From NCBI RefSeq assembly GCF_029369745.1, contig NZ_CP120210.1, positions 2,728,001 through 2,792,000 of the forward strand: DNA of 64,000 nt, read 5' to 3'. Below, in pieces: positions 42,759-50,569 of the stretch. Numbering within the stretch: position 1 is the first letter of the stretch; the number at the start of each line of letters is the position of its first letter. The position numbers and the translations under genes were made by a program. The notes below the pieces were generated by a model. The model was not told the origin of the DNA and ran no database searches. It worked only from the letters and a program-made list of their open reading frames with translations. The stretch is from Amycolatopsis sp. QT-25 (lineage in GTDB: Bacteria > Actinomycetota > Actinomycetes > Mycobacteriales > Pseudonocardiaceae).

Positions 42759-43832
42759 ATGTCTCCTTCAGTCGCTTCTTCCGCGCAGACCGTTCCCGCG
42801 GCCCGTCGCGCCCTGCCCGGCGCGCCGTTCCTGGCCGCCGCGCGCGGCGAACGCCCGGCCCATACCCCCGTGTGGTTCATGCGCCAGGCCGGCCGGTCGC
42901 TGCCCGAGTACCGGGCGCTGCGCGAGGGCACTTCGATGTTCGAAGCCTGCTTCGACCCCGAGATGCTCGCGGAGATCACGCTCCAGCCGATCCGCCGTCA
43001 CGGCGTCGACGCGGCCATCCTCTTCAGTGACATCGTCGTCCCGCTCAAGGCGGCGGGCCTCGACATCGACATCGTCGCGGGCACCGGGCCGGTGGTCGCC
43101 GAGCCGATCCGCGACACCGCGGGCGTGCGCGCGCTGCCGGTGCTGGACCCGGAGCAGGTGGAGCGGGTCGCCGAAGGGGTCGGGCTGCTGGTCGGGTCGC
43201 TGGGCGAGACGCCGCTGATCGGCTTCGCGGGCGCGCCGTTCACGCTCGCGTCGTACCTCATCGAGGGCGGCCCGAGCCGTAACCACGAGCACACCAAGGC
43301 GCTCATGCACTCCGAGCCGGAGCTGTGGCACGAGCTGGCCGGACGTCTCGCGGACATGGCGATCACCTTCCTGTCCGCGCAGCTGGACGCCGGGGCCGAC
43401 GCGATCCAGCTGTTCGACTCGTGGGCGGGGGCGCTGTCGGAGCGGGACTACCGCGAGTTCGTCCTGCCGCATTCGGCGAAGGTGCTGTCCGCGGTCGCGC
43501 GCTACGGCGTGCCCCGCATCCATTTCGGTGTCGGCACCGGCGAGCTGCTGGTGGCCATGCGCGACGCGGGTGCCGACGTGGTCGGTGTCGACTGGCGCGT
43601 CCCGCTCGACGAGGCGGTCCGGCGGCTCGGCGGCGGTGTCGTCCAGGGCAACCTCGACCCGGCGCTGCTGCACGCGTCCTGGCCGGTGCTCGAGGCGGAG
43701 GTCCGGCGCATCCACGCCGAGGGACGCGCGGCCGACGGCCACGTCTTCAACCTCGGCCACGGCGTACTGCCCGGCGTCGACCCGGACGTCTTGACGCGCG
43801 TGGTCGGGCTGGTGCACGAGCTCCAGCCGTGA
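42759..43832 (+). CDS. hemE: Uroporphyrinogen decarboxylase
   Basis: A 357-residue enzyme that decarboxylates uroporphyrinogen III to coproporphyrinogen III. The substrate-binding signature [14 protein letters not shown] is complete, with catalytic Asp in [14 protein letters not shown], and [18 protein letters not shown] follows. GTG 42756 directly before the ATG could also serve as start. Its stop overlaps the next start as GTGA, making a three-gene haem operon with cgoX and chdC. Confidence 0.95.
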   Translation: MSPSVASSAQTVPAARRALPGAPFLAAARGERPAHTPVWFMRQAGRSLPEYRALREGTSMFEACFDPEMLAEITLQPIRRHGVDAAILFSDIVVPLKAAGLDIDIVAGTGPVVAEPIRDTAGVRALPVLDPEQVERVAEGVGLLVGSLGETPLIGFAGAPFTLASYLIEGGPSRNHEHTKALMHSEPELWHELAGRLADMAITFLSAQLDAGADAIQLFDSWAGALSERDYREFVLPHSAKVLSAVARYGVPRIHFGVGTGELLVAMRDAGADVVGVDWRVPLDEAVRRLGGGVVQGNLDPALLHASWPVLEAEVRRIHAEGRAADGHVFNLGHGVLPGVDPDVLTRVVGLVHELQP

Positions 43833-45217
43833 AGCCCGTGCACACGGTCGCCGTCGTCGGCGGCGGTATCTCGGGACTGACCGCGGCGTACCGGCTGCGG
43901 ACGTTGCTCGGCGAAGACGCCCGGATCGTCGTCTTCGAGGCGACGGGCTCGCTCGGCGGGAAGCTTCGCACGGTCGAACTCGCCGGTGAACGCTACGACG
44001 TCGGCGCGGAGGCGTTCCTCGCCCGGCGTCCCGAAGCGCTCGCCCTGGTCCGCGAGGTCGGGCTGGGCGGAAACCTCGTCCACCCCACCGAGGCCCGTGC
44101 CAAGATCCACGCCGGTGGCTCCGTGCTCGGCCTGCCGCCGGGCACGGTCATGGGCGTTCCGGCCTCGGCCGGCGCGGTCGCGGGGGTGCTGTCGGAGAAG
44201 GGCCGAGCCCTGGTGGAGGCCGAGTCGTCGCTGCCGCCGGTGGAGCTGCCCGCCGACGACGTGCCGCTCGGTCCGCTGCTGCGCGAGCGCTTCGGCGACG
44301 AACTGGTCGACAGGCTGGTCGATCCGCTGCTCGGCGGGGTCTACGCCGGGGGAGCGGACGGCCTCGGGCTGCGCGCGACGATGCCCGGTCTCGCGTCCGC
44401 GATCGATCGCGGCGCACGTTCGCTCACCGAAGGCGCCGCCTCGCTCATGCCCGCCTCGCCGAGTACGGCGCCGGTCTTCGGCACCCTGCTGGGCGGCCTC
44501 GGAACGCTGATCGCGCGGCTCGCGGAACTGGCCCGAGCCGAGATCCGGACCGAGACCACCGTGACGGCCCTCGAGCGCACCGCCACCGGCTGGCAGGTCG
44601 ACGACCTCGATGCCGACGCCGTCCTTCTCGCCGTCCCGGCGCCTTCGGCCCGGCGGTTGCTCGACGGCGTCGCGGAAGCGGCCGCTTCGGCGTTCGCCGA
44701 GGTCGAACTCGCCTCGATGGCGGTGGTCGCGCTCGCGCTCCCGCCGGGTACCGCGTTGCCGGAGTCGTCCGGGGTGCTGATCGGCGCGGGGGAGCGGGAC
44801 ACGGCCGGGAAGCCGTTCGCCGCCAAGGCGTTCACCTTCTCCTCCCGCAAGTGGGCGCAGTACGGCGAAGGTCCGGTGCTGGTGCGCGGCTCGGCCGGCC
44901 GCTTCGGCGAGCCGGGGGCACTGCGTGCCGACGACGACGAACTCGTCCGCGTGATCCGCGACGATCTGGCCCGGCTGGCCGGGGTCACCGCCGAACCGAT
45001 CGACACCCTGGTCACCCGATGGGGCGGCGGGCTCCCGCAGTACGGCACCGGGCACCTCGGACTCGTCGAGCGGATCGAACGGGCCGTCGCGGACGTCCCG
45101 GGGCTCGCCGTGGCGGGCGCGACGCTCCACGGCGTCGGACTCCCGGCGTGTATCGCCACCGCCGACGCGGCCGCCCGCCGCATCGCCGGGATCACACCGA
45201 CCCACGAGGGCTCCTGA
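43829..45217 (+). CDS. cgoX: Coproporphyrinogen III oxidase (HemY type)
   Basis: A 462-residue FAD enzyme. The dinucleotide motif is [18 protein letters not shown], followed by [17 protein letters not shown]; the C-terminal FAD segment is [19 protein letters not shown]. In actinobacteria this family oxidises coproporphyrinogen III to coproporphyrin III in the coproporphyrin-dependent haem pathway, which fits the chdC gene that follows. GTG start overlaps hemE. Older annotations name it hemY or hemG, protoporphyrinogen oxidase. Confidence 0.9.
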   Translation: MKPVHTVAVVGGGISGLTAAYRLRTLLGEDARIVVFEATGSLGGKLRTVELAGERYDVGAEAFLARRPEALALVREVGLGGNLVHPTEARAKIHAGGSVLGLPPGTVMGVPASAGAVAGVLSEKGRALVEAESSLPPVELPADDVPLGPLLRERFGDELVDRLVDPLLGGVYAGGADGLGLRATMPGLASAIDRGARSLTEGAASLMPASPSTAPVFGTLLGGLGTLIARLAELARAEIRTETTVTALERTATGWQVDDLDADAVLLAVPAPSARRLLDGVAEAAASAFAEVELASMAVVALALPPGTALPESSGVLIGAGERDTAGKPFAAKAFTFSSRKWAQYGEGPVLVRGSAGRFGEPGALRADDDELVRVIRDDLARLAGVTAEPIDTLVTRWGGGLPQYGTGHLGLVERIERAVADVPGLAVAGATLHGVGLPACIATADAAARRIAGITPTHEGS

Positions 45218-45242
45218 GCACCGGCAGTGCCAAGATGGCGGT

Positions 45243-45935
45243 ATGGCGCGGCTGAACTACAACGAGCTCAACGACACCATCCGCTACACCGCCTGGTCGG
45301 TCTTCCGGGCCGAGCAGGGCAAGCTCGGCGAAGACCGCGCGAAGGCGACCGCGGAGACCACCGAGTACCTCGACGCGCTGGAGGCCAAGGGCGTCGTCGT
45401 CCGCGGCGTCTACGACCTCTCGGGGCTGCGGGCCGACGCCGACTACATGATCTGGTGGCACGCCGAGGAGATCGAGCAGGTCCAGGCGGCCTACAGCGGT
45501 TTCCGGCACACCCCGCTCGGCCGCGCGTCGGTGCCGGTGTGGAGCCAGGTCGCGCTGCACCGTCCGGCGGAGTTCAACAGGAGCCACATCCCGGCGTTCC
45601 TCGCCGGTGAAGAGGCCCGGAAGTTCATCTGCGTCTACCCGTTCGTCCGCTCCTACGAGTGGTACCTGCTGCCGGACGACGAGCGCCGCAAGATGCTCGC
45701 CGACCACGGCAAGGAGGCCCGCGACTACCCGGACGTCCGCGCCAACACGGTCGCGTCGTTCGCGCTGGGCGACTACGAGTGGATCCTGGCCTTCGAGGCC
45801 GACGAACTGCACCGCATCGTCGATCTGATGCGTCATCTGCGCGGCACCGAGGCCCGCCTCCACGTGCGCGAGGAGATCCCGTTCTACACCGGGACGAAGA
45901 TGGCCCCCGCCGAGCTGATCGCCCTGCTGCCCTAG
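45243..45935 (+). CDS. chdC: Coproheme decarboxylase (HemQ)
   Basis: A 230-residue chlorite-dismutase-fold enzyme that removes two carboxyl groups from coproheme to give haem b. [18 protein letters not shown] opens the chain; the reactive Tyr lies in [13 protein letters not shown] and the proximal His in [14 protein letters not shown]. It is 25 bases after cgoX and its TAG shares a base with the next start (TAGTG). Together hemE-cgoX-chdC show that this organism uses the coproporphyrin branch. Confidence 0.95.
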   Translation: MARLNYNELNDTIRYTAWSVFRAEQGKLGEDRAKATAETTEYLDALEAKGVVVRGVYDLSGLRADADYMIWWHAEEIEQVQAAYSGFRHTPLGRASVPVWSQVALHRPAEFNRSHIPAFLAGEEARKFICVYPFVRSYEWYLLPDDERRKMLADHGKEARDYPDVRANTVASFALGDYEWILAFEADELHRIVDLMRHLRGTEARLHVREEIPFYTGTKMAPAELIALLP

Positions 45936-47335
45936 TGAACGCACCAGTGGACGCCCGCGTCTGGACCACGCTCACCGGCGACACCCTCGCCGAAGGCGCC
46001 GTCGAGGTCACCGGACCGGAGTCGGTGCTGCCCGGGACCTTCCGGGTCGAGGAGGCGGCGACCACGAGCATCGCCGCCGCGACGCTGGCCGCCGGTGAAC
46101 TGTTGCGGCTGCGGGGGATCGAGCCGGGCAAGGTCTCGATCGACACCCGGCACGCCGCCGCGTCGTTCCGCAGCGAGCAGTACCTCCGCGTCGACGGGGA
46201 ACCGGTGCCGTTCAGCGCGCCGCTGTCCGGCGACTACCGGGCGAACGACGGTTGGGTGCGGCTGCACTGCGACTATCCGCGGCACGTCTCCGCCGTGTGC
46301 TGGGGTCTGGGCGTGCCCGCGACCCGCGCAGCCTTCGAGAAGGTCGTGGCGGCCAAGTCGAAGTACGAGGTCGAGTCGGCGGTCGTCGGGGCCGGCGGGG
46401 CCGCCGCCGTGCTGCGTTCCCGCGAGGAATGGCTGGCGCACAAGCAAGGGCAGGCGTCGAGCGGGTTGCCGATCGCCGAGATCCGGTCGCTCGGGTCGTC
46501 GGAACCCGTGCGGTTGTTCGAGTCCGATCGGCCGCTGGGCGGGGTGCGGATCCTGGACCTGACCCACGTCATCGCCGGGCCGGTCGCGGGCCGCGTACTC
46601 GCCGCGCACGGCGCCACCGTCATGCACATCGGGTCGGCCCAGCTGCCGACCGTGCCGCCGCTGGCCGTCGACACCGGGATGGGCAAGCTCTCGGCGTACG
46701 TCGACCTGGAGACCGAAGCCGGGCGCTCGCGGCTGCGCAAGCTGATCGCCCGCGCCGACGTCGTGGTGCAGGGTTTCCGGCCGGGTTCGCTGGTGGCCAA
46801 GGGCTTCTCGCCGGAGGCGATGGCCGAGCTCCGGCCGGGGATCGTGGTCGCGGACCTGTCCGCCTACGGCTGGGAAGGGCCGTGGGCGCGCAGGCGCGGG
46901 TTCGACAGCCTGGTGCAGATGGCGTCGGGGATCGCCGACGAAGGCGGCAAGACCGCCGGACTCGACGGCCCTGGACCGCTTCCGGTGCAGGCGCTCGACC
47001 ACGCGACCGGCTGGCTCACCGCGGCGGCGATCATGACCGCCCTCCGCCGGGCGGTCACCGAGGGCGGCAGCCGGCATGTCCGGACCTCACTCGCCGGGAC
47101 CGCGGAATGGCTGAACTCACTGGGCCGCAAGGAAGCCGGTCCCGCCGGGTTCGACGGCGGCGAATGGCTGGAAGAGGTCGACGGTCAGCTCGGCCGGGTC
47201 ACCCGGGTGAAGATGGCGGGCACCCTGCCGGGCTCGAATCCACAGTGGACGGAAGCGACGCACGTACCCGGAAGCGACGCACGTACCCGGAAGCGACCGC
47301 CCGGTCTGGTGAACCCGCCGCAAGTAGGTGACTAA
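45935..47335 (+). CDS. Family III CoA-transferase-like protein with altered C-terminus
   Basis: A 466-residue protein of the CaiB/BaiF type. An N-terminal half-domain precedes LGGVRILDLTHVIAGPVAGRVLAAHGA, GMGKLSAYVDLE and ADVVVQGFRPGSLVAKGF; the Asp used as nucleophile in active members is not clearly placed. GTG 45935 overlaps chdC. Near the end a 19-bp sequence is duplicated in tandem (47251-47288); with one copy the chain would end EATHVPGSDRPVW at 47312, but the present sequence is shifted and runs to 47335, overlapping the convergent gene by four bases. Substrate unknown. Confidence 0.75.
   Translation: MNAPVDARVWTTLTGDTLAEGAVEVTGPESVLPGTFRVEEAATTSIAAATLAAGELLRLRGIEPGKVSIDTRHAAASFRSEQYLRVDGEPVPFSAPLSGDYRANDGWVRLHCDYPRHVSAVCWGLGVPATRAAFEKVVAAKSKYEVESAVVGAGGAAAVLRSREEWLAHKQGQASSGLPIAEIRSLGSSEPVRLFESDRPLGGVRILDLTHVIAGPVAGRVLAAHGATVMHIGSAQLPTVPPLAVDTGMGKLSAYVDLETEAGRSRLRKLIARADVVVQGFRPGSLVAKGFSPEAMAELRPGIVVADLSAYGWEGPWARRRGFDSLVQMASGIADEGGKTAGLDGPGPLPVQALDHATGWLTAAAIMTALRRAVTEGGSRHVRTSLAGTAEWLNSLGRKEAGPAGFDGGEWLEEVDGQLGRVTRVKMAGTLPGSNPQWTEATHVPGSDARTRKRPPGLVNPPQVGD
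47251..47297. repeat. 19-bp tandem duplication at the 3' end of the CoA-transferase gene
   Basis: The unit GGAAGCGACGCACGTACCC occupies 47251-47269 and 47270-47288 exactly, followed by a partial third start (GGAAGCGAC, 47289-47297). Because 19 is not a multiple of three, copy number decides which frame ends the protein. Confidence 0.9.
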
Positions 47336-47676
47336 TTGCGGCGTAGCCAGCGCCCGAACCGGCTTCGGGGTTTCGGTACTTCGCCGCGTTCCACGAGCCA
47401 CGCGCCGAAGGTGTCCGCGTGGGCCCGCGCGCGGATCGCGTCGGTCTTGGGGTGACTCGTCGCGTACTCGCGGAACAGCGCGCCGAACCGGTCTCCGAGA
47501 GCCTCGGCGAGGTCCGGGCGAAGGAAGGCGACCAGCCTGCTCCGCTTGTTCCGCAGGACGTCCGCCTCGATACGGAGCCTGTCCGTGGCGAAGCCCGCCG
47601 GAGCGTCGCCGCCGGCGAGCAGCGCCTTGAGCAGCTCGGCCTGCCGCGCGGCGAGCCGCTCCCGCGGCGACGTCAC
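47332..47676 (-). CDS. Small partner protein of the DUF692 gene, 114 aa
   Basis: A helical, basic protein: RERLAARQAELLKALLAGG, GFATDRLRIEADVLRNKRSR, FLRPDLAEALGDRFGALFREYA. The layout resembles the short helical proteins found beside DUF692 enzymes (DUF2063-like, or the SCO6045-type family as I recall it), which help substrate recognition in studied systems. GTG 47676 overlaps the DUF692 stop as GTGA. Its stop overlaps the extended end of the convergent CoA-transferase gene. Family assignment is tentative. Confidence 0.65.
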   Translation of the reverse strand: MTSPRERLAARQAELLKALLAGGDAPAGFATDRLRIEADVLRNKRSRLVAFLRPDLAEALGDRFGALFREYATSHPKTDAIRARAHADTFGAWLVERGEVPKPRSRFGRWLRRN

Positions 47677-48485
47677 GGCGAGACCGCTTCCCTGAGCGCG
47701 GCCAGTTCGGCCGCCAATTCGCTGTCCGGCGGGTAGTCGTCGTCGCGCTCCAGCAGGACACCCGGCGGCTCGGTGCGCCGCCGCAGTTCGCGCAGCAGGT
47801 CCAGCACTTCCGGGAGCACCGGGTGGGCATGCGTGTCGTGGTAGACGCCGTCGCGTTCGACACCGCCCGCCAGATGCGTGTACGCCAGCCGCTCCCACGG
47901 GATCTCGTCGAGGAACCGTTCGGGATCGGTGCCGAGGTTGCGGGCGTTGGCGTACAGATTGGCGACGTCGACGATGAGCAGGCAACCGGTCCGGTCGGTC
48001 AGCTCGCGCAGGAACTCCGCTTCGGTGAACTCCGCGTCCGGCCACTCCAGCACGGCCGCGATGTTCTCCAGCGCGAACGGGACCTCCACGATGGACTGCG
48101 TCAGTTCGACGTTGTCCACCAGGACGTCGAGCGCTTCCCGGGTGCGGGGGAGCGGCAACAGATGCCCCGAGTCGAGGCCGCCCGCGCGCACGAAGCACAC
48201 GTGGTCGCTGGCCATCGGCGCGCCGAGCTCGCGAGTGATCTCCGCGAGATGCTCGACGCGAGCGGTGTCCAGCGGTTCGGCCCCGCCCAGCGACAGCGAG
48301 ACCGCGTGCGGCAGAACCGGCATTCCCCGGTCGCGCAGGGCGAGCAGGGTCTCGGGCAGGTGCCCGGCGTGCAGGTTTTCGGCGACCACCTCGACCCAGT
48401 CGACGCCGGGCAGCCGCGCGATCGACAGGTCCAGCTCGTGCCGCCAGCCGATGCCGATCCCGAGCCGGCCCGGCCCGTCAGCCAC
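47673..48485 (-). CDS. DUF692 / MNIO-type multinuclear iron oxidase
   Basis: A 270-residue TIM-barrel protein of the DUF692 family, whose studied members use two or three irons to modify Cys or other residues in peptides. Likely metal ligands: VAENLH (Glu36, Asn37), LPHAVSLSLGG (His60), SDHVCF (His95), ALENIAAVLEW (Glu140), LLIVDVANLYANARN (Asp173, Asn176), YTHLAGG (His204), HDTHAHPV (Asp217, His219) and LLERDDDYPPD. All are intact, so it should be active. GTG 48485 (or 48488) lies inside the 3' end of the membrane-protein gene, an 8-base overlap. Operon context suggests that gene's Cys tail as substrate. Confidence 0.85.
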   Translation of the reverse strand: MADGPGRLGIGIGWRHELDLSIARLPGVDWVEVVAENLHAGHLPETLLALRDRGMPVLPHAVSLSLGGAEPLDTARVEHLAEITRELGAPMASDHVCFVRAGGLDSGHLLPLPRTREALDVLVDNVELTQSIVEVPFALENIAAVLEWPDAEFTEAEFLRELTDRTGCLLIVDVANLYANARNLGTDPERFLDEIPWERLAYTHLAGGVERDGVYHDTHAHPVLPEVLDLLRELRRRTEPPGVLLERDDDYPPDSELAAELAALREAVSP

Positions 48486-49416
48486 CACAGCCGCCGCCTC
48501 CGCCTCCGCAGGAACTGCCGCCGCTGCACGAGCTTCCGCCACCGGTACTGCACGAGGAGCCACCGCCGGACGAACCGCCGCCGAAACCACCGGAAACCGG
48601 AGGCGGGATCAGGGCCGCGCTCAGTTCCTCGTCCGGGTAGTAGGAGAGACCGCCGAACGCGACCGCCGTGGCGGCGGCGCCCAGCACGGCGCCGCCCATC
48701 ATCGCGCCATCGCTCGCGGTCGCGTCGGGGATCCCGCGCTTGCGCTCCCGCCCGTGGGCGGACCTGGCCCGGTGGAGGATCCGGTCGCCCTCGCCGGTCG
48801 GCCGCGGACCCGACCGCTTGTTCTTGACCGCCCGGGCGACCAGCGTCGCGAAACCGGCCGCGACCAGCAACGCGATCAGGAAACCGACGGGGTGGTCACC
48901 GGAGATCCCGGCGACCAGGCGTGCCACACCGAGGACGAGCACGGCGAGGTACAGGAAGAACACGACCTGGCGGATCCGCGGCGCCCGGTCCGCGACCACG
49001 AGTCCCCGGTCCTCCAGCCCCTTGGCGAGCGCCTGCATCGGCCCCGACATCCGCAGCCGGTCGCGGATGCCGCGAGTCGTGGCGTTGTACCCCGGCCGTG
49101 CGCCCTTGGCGACGGCCCTTTCGATCGGGTCGGCGGGCTCGGAACCCGTCAGCTGGAGCTGCTTCGCGCTGCTGACCCGCAGCGTCCCGCGGTCGACCAA
49201 CGCCGCGATGGCCGTGTCGACCACCCGGTCCGGGCCACCGGCGAGGTAGGCGAGTTCGTACACCGTCGGCTCCGGCCCGCGCCCGGCGGCGCGCGGTGCC
49301 TTGCGGCCCAGCTTGACCGCGATCGTCCACCCGAGACCGACGACCAGTGGGAACACCAGCAGGGCGCCATAGATCGCCAGGAAAGTCGGTCCGGGGATGC
49401 CCCAGGTGTCTTCCAT
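48478..49416 (-). CDS. TIGR04222-type membrane protein with Gly/Ser/Cys-rich tail
   Basis: A 312-residue protein. Hydrophobic helices lie at about residues 11-34, 150-170, 177-195 and 239-257; between the first and second is a folded domain starting TVYELAYLAGGPDRVVDTAI and containing VDRGTLRVS. The tail from residue 275 is almost only Gly and Ser with four Cys (289, 297, 303, 310), three of them in SSC motifs. ATG 49416 follows GAAAGG. The family is, as I recall, named for this low-complexity end and is of unknown function. The overlapping DUF692 gene makes the tail a plausible modification target. Confidence 0.75.
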   Translation of the reverse strand: MEDTWGIPGPTFLAIYGALLVFPLVVGLGWTIAVKLGRKAPRAAGRGPEPTVYELAYLAGGPDRVVDTAIAALVDRGTLRVSSAKQLQLTGSEPADPIERAVAKGARPGYNATTRGIRDRLRMSGPMQALAKGLEDRGLVVADRAPRIRQVVFFLYLAVLVLGVARLVAGISGDHPVGFLIALLVAAGFATLVARAVKNKRSGPRPTGEGDRILHRARSAHGRERKRGIPDATASDGAMMGGAVLGAAATAVAFGGLSYYPDEELSAALIPPPVSGGFGGGSSGGGSSCSTGGGSSCSGGSSCGGGGGGCGG

Positions 49417-49747
49417 CGCACGGGCCTTTCGCGAGCAGGTGCACTTACCGTGATCGGACGCTCTTCCGCCCGGTCGTGGTTCCATGATTCGAACATCCGG
49501 AGTGGGCTTTCACGACGGCAGTTGGGCCGTCAGAAACTGCCGATCCCGCAGGTACGGGAACCGGCCCCATCACCCCAGGGGAAGGCAGCGAAGCCACCGA
49601 GAGCCACCGTGCCCGCCGCACCGGAAACGAGGCCACAGCGCCGGAAGCACCGCCCGAAGGTTCGCTCATCCGAAGACACCGCCCTCCCCGGCGCTGTTCC
49701 TGTACACGGGGAACGCGTCGGGGAGGGCGGTGGTTGGCTTCGTTCGG
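49417..49747. other. Leader region of the TIGR04222-DUF692 operon
   Basis: 331 bases without a gene. Near the membrane-protein gene there are two mutually exclusive short stems: GACGGC/GCCGTC (49514-49519 with 49526-49531) and CGGCAGTT/AACTGCCG (49516-49523 with 49535-49542). The msrB terminator occupies 49677-49732. No clear promoter boxes were found. Confidence 0.35.
49677..49732. terminator. Terminator hairpin after msrB
   Basis: CACCGCCCTCCCCGGCG (49677-49693) pairs with 49716-49732 with one G-T pair, and an inner GTTCC/GGAAC adds to the stem. It begins 15 bases beyond the msrB stop on the minus strand. Confidence 0.75.
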
Positions 49748-50188
49748 TTACGACTCGGGAACGAGCGTCAGCGAGATCGAGTTGATGCAGTACCGCTGAT
49801 CCGTCGGCGTGTCGTAGCCCTCACCTTCGAAGACGTGCCCGAGGTGGCTGTGGCACGACTTGCACAGCACCTCGATCCGGCGCATCCCCATCGCGGTGTC
49901 CTCGCGGAGGAGGACGGCGTCGGTATCGGCCGGGTCGTAAAACGACGGCCAGCCGCAATGGCTCTCGAATTTCGTGTCGCTGCGGAACAGTTCGGCGCCA
50001 CAGGCTCGGCACTGGTACACACCGGTGGTCTTGGTGTCGGTGTACTCCCCGGTGAAGGGGCGCTCGGTGCCCGCCTCGCGGAGCACCGCGTACTCGTCGG
50101 TGCTGAGCTGCTCCCGCCATTCCTGCTCGGACTTGACCACGCGGGGCGTGGCTCCGACAACGGGTTTCATGCCTTTCACCGGTTCCAC
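49748..50188 (-). CDS. msrB: Peptide-methionine (R)-S-oxide reductase
   Basis: A 146-residue repair enzyme reducing methionine-R-sulfoxide. Zinc CxxC pairs are in YQCRACGAELF and VLCKSCHSHLGHVF; the catalytic Cys is in RYCINSISLTLVP. FESHCGWPSFYDP and GTERPFTGEYTDT are family marks. GTG 50188 gives the form shown; ATG 50170 (KPVVGATPRVV) is equally likely. Equivalent of Rv2674 by sequence and place. Its stop is followed by a strong hairpin. Confidence 0.95.
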   Translation of the reverse strand: MEPVKGMKPVVGATPRVVKSEQEWREQLSTDEYAVLREAGTERPFTGEYTDTKTTGVYQCRACGAELFRSDTKFESHCGWPSFYDPADTDAVLLREDTAMGMRRIEVLCKSCHSHLGHVFEGEGYDTPTDQRYCINSISLTLVPES

Positions 50189-50189
50189 G

Positions 50190-50495
50190 TTACCCCGCGA
50201 GCCACGTGATGGCCCGGCCGATGATGTCCCATGCGGTGACCATCACGCCGAGCACGATGAGGATCACGACGAGTGCCGAAATCCACCAGCGCAGACCGCC
50301 GAGACGGTTGCTGGAGTCGGCGAAATCGGAGACACCGTCGAGACAGGCTTCCACGGTGAAGTTCGGGCCGCAGCGTTCGATGCGGTCCAGATGCTCGGCG
50401 AAGGCACGGGCTTCGGGATCGTACGGGTCGAGCCCTACCAGATCCTCGTCGAACCGAGGATTCTGGCCAGGTCCGAAAGGTCCGCTATCGGCCAT
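50190..50495 (-). CDS. Small tail-anchored membrane protein, 101 aa
   Basis: No family recognised. The first 65 residues are acidic and soluble (DEDLVGLDPYDPEARAF, then VEACLDGVSDFADSSN), followed by one hydrophobic helix, WWISALVVILIVLGVMVTAW, near the C-terminus. The arrangement suggests a tail-anchored or single-pass protein with its N-terminus inside. It lies one base upstream of the long form of msrB on the same strand, so it probably shares its transcript. Confidence 0.65.
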   Translation of the reverse strand: MADSGPFGPGQNPRFDEDLVGLDPYDPEARAFAEHLDRIERCGPNFTVEACLDGVSDFADSSNRLGGLRWWISALVVILIVLGVMVTAWDIIGRAITWLAG

Positions 50496-50569
50496 ACCGG
50501 CAACAGTAGGCCACGAACGGCGATTGGCCTACCACCAGCGAGGCGGGTCTCACCATCGCTACGGCCGCG

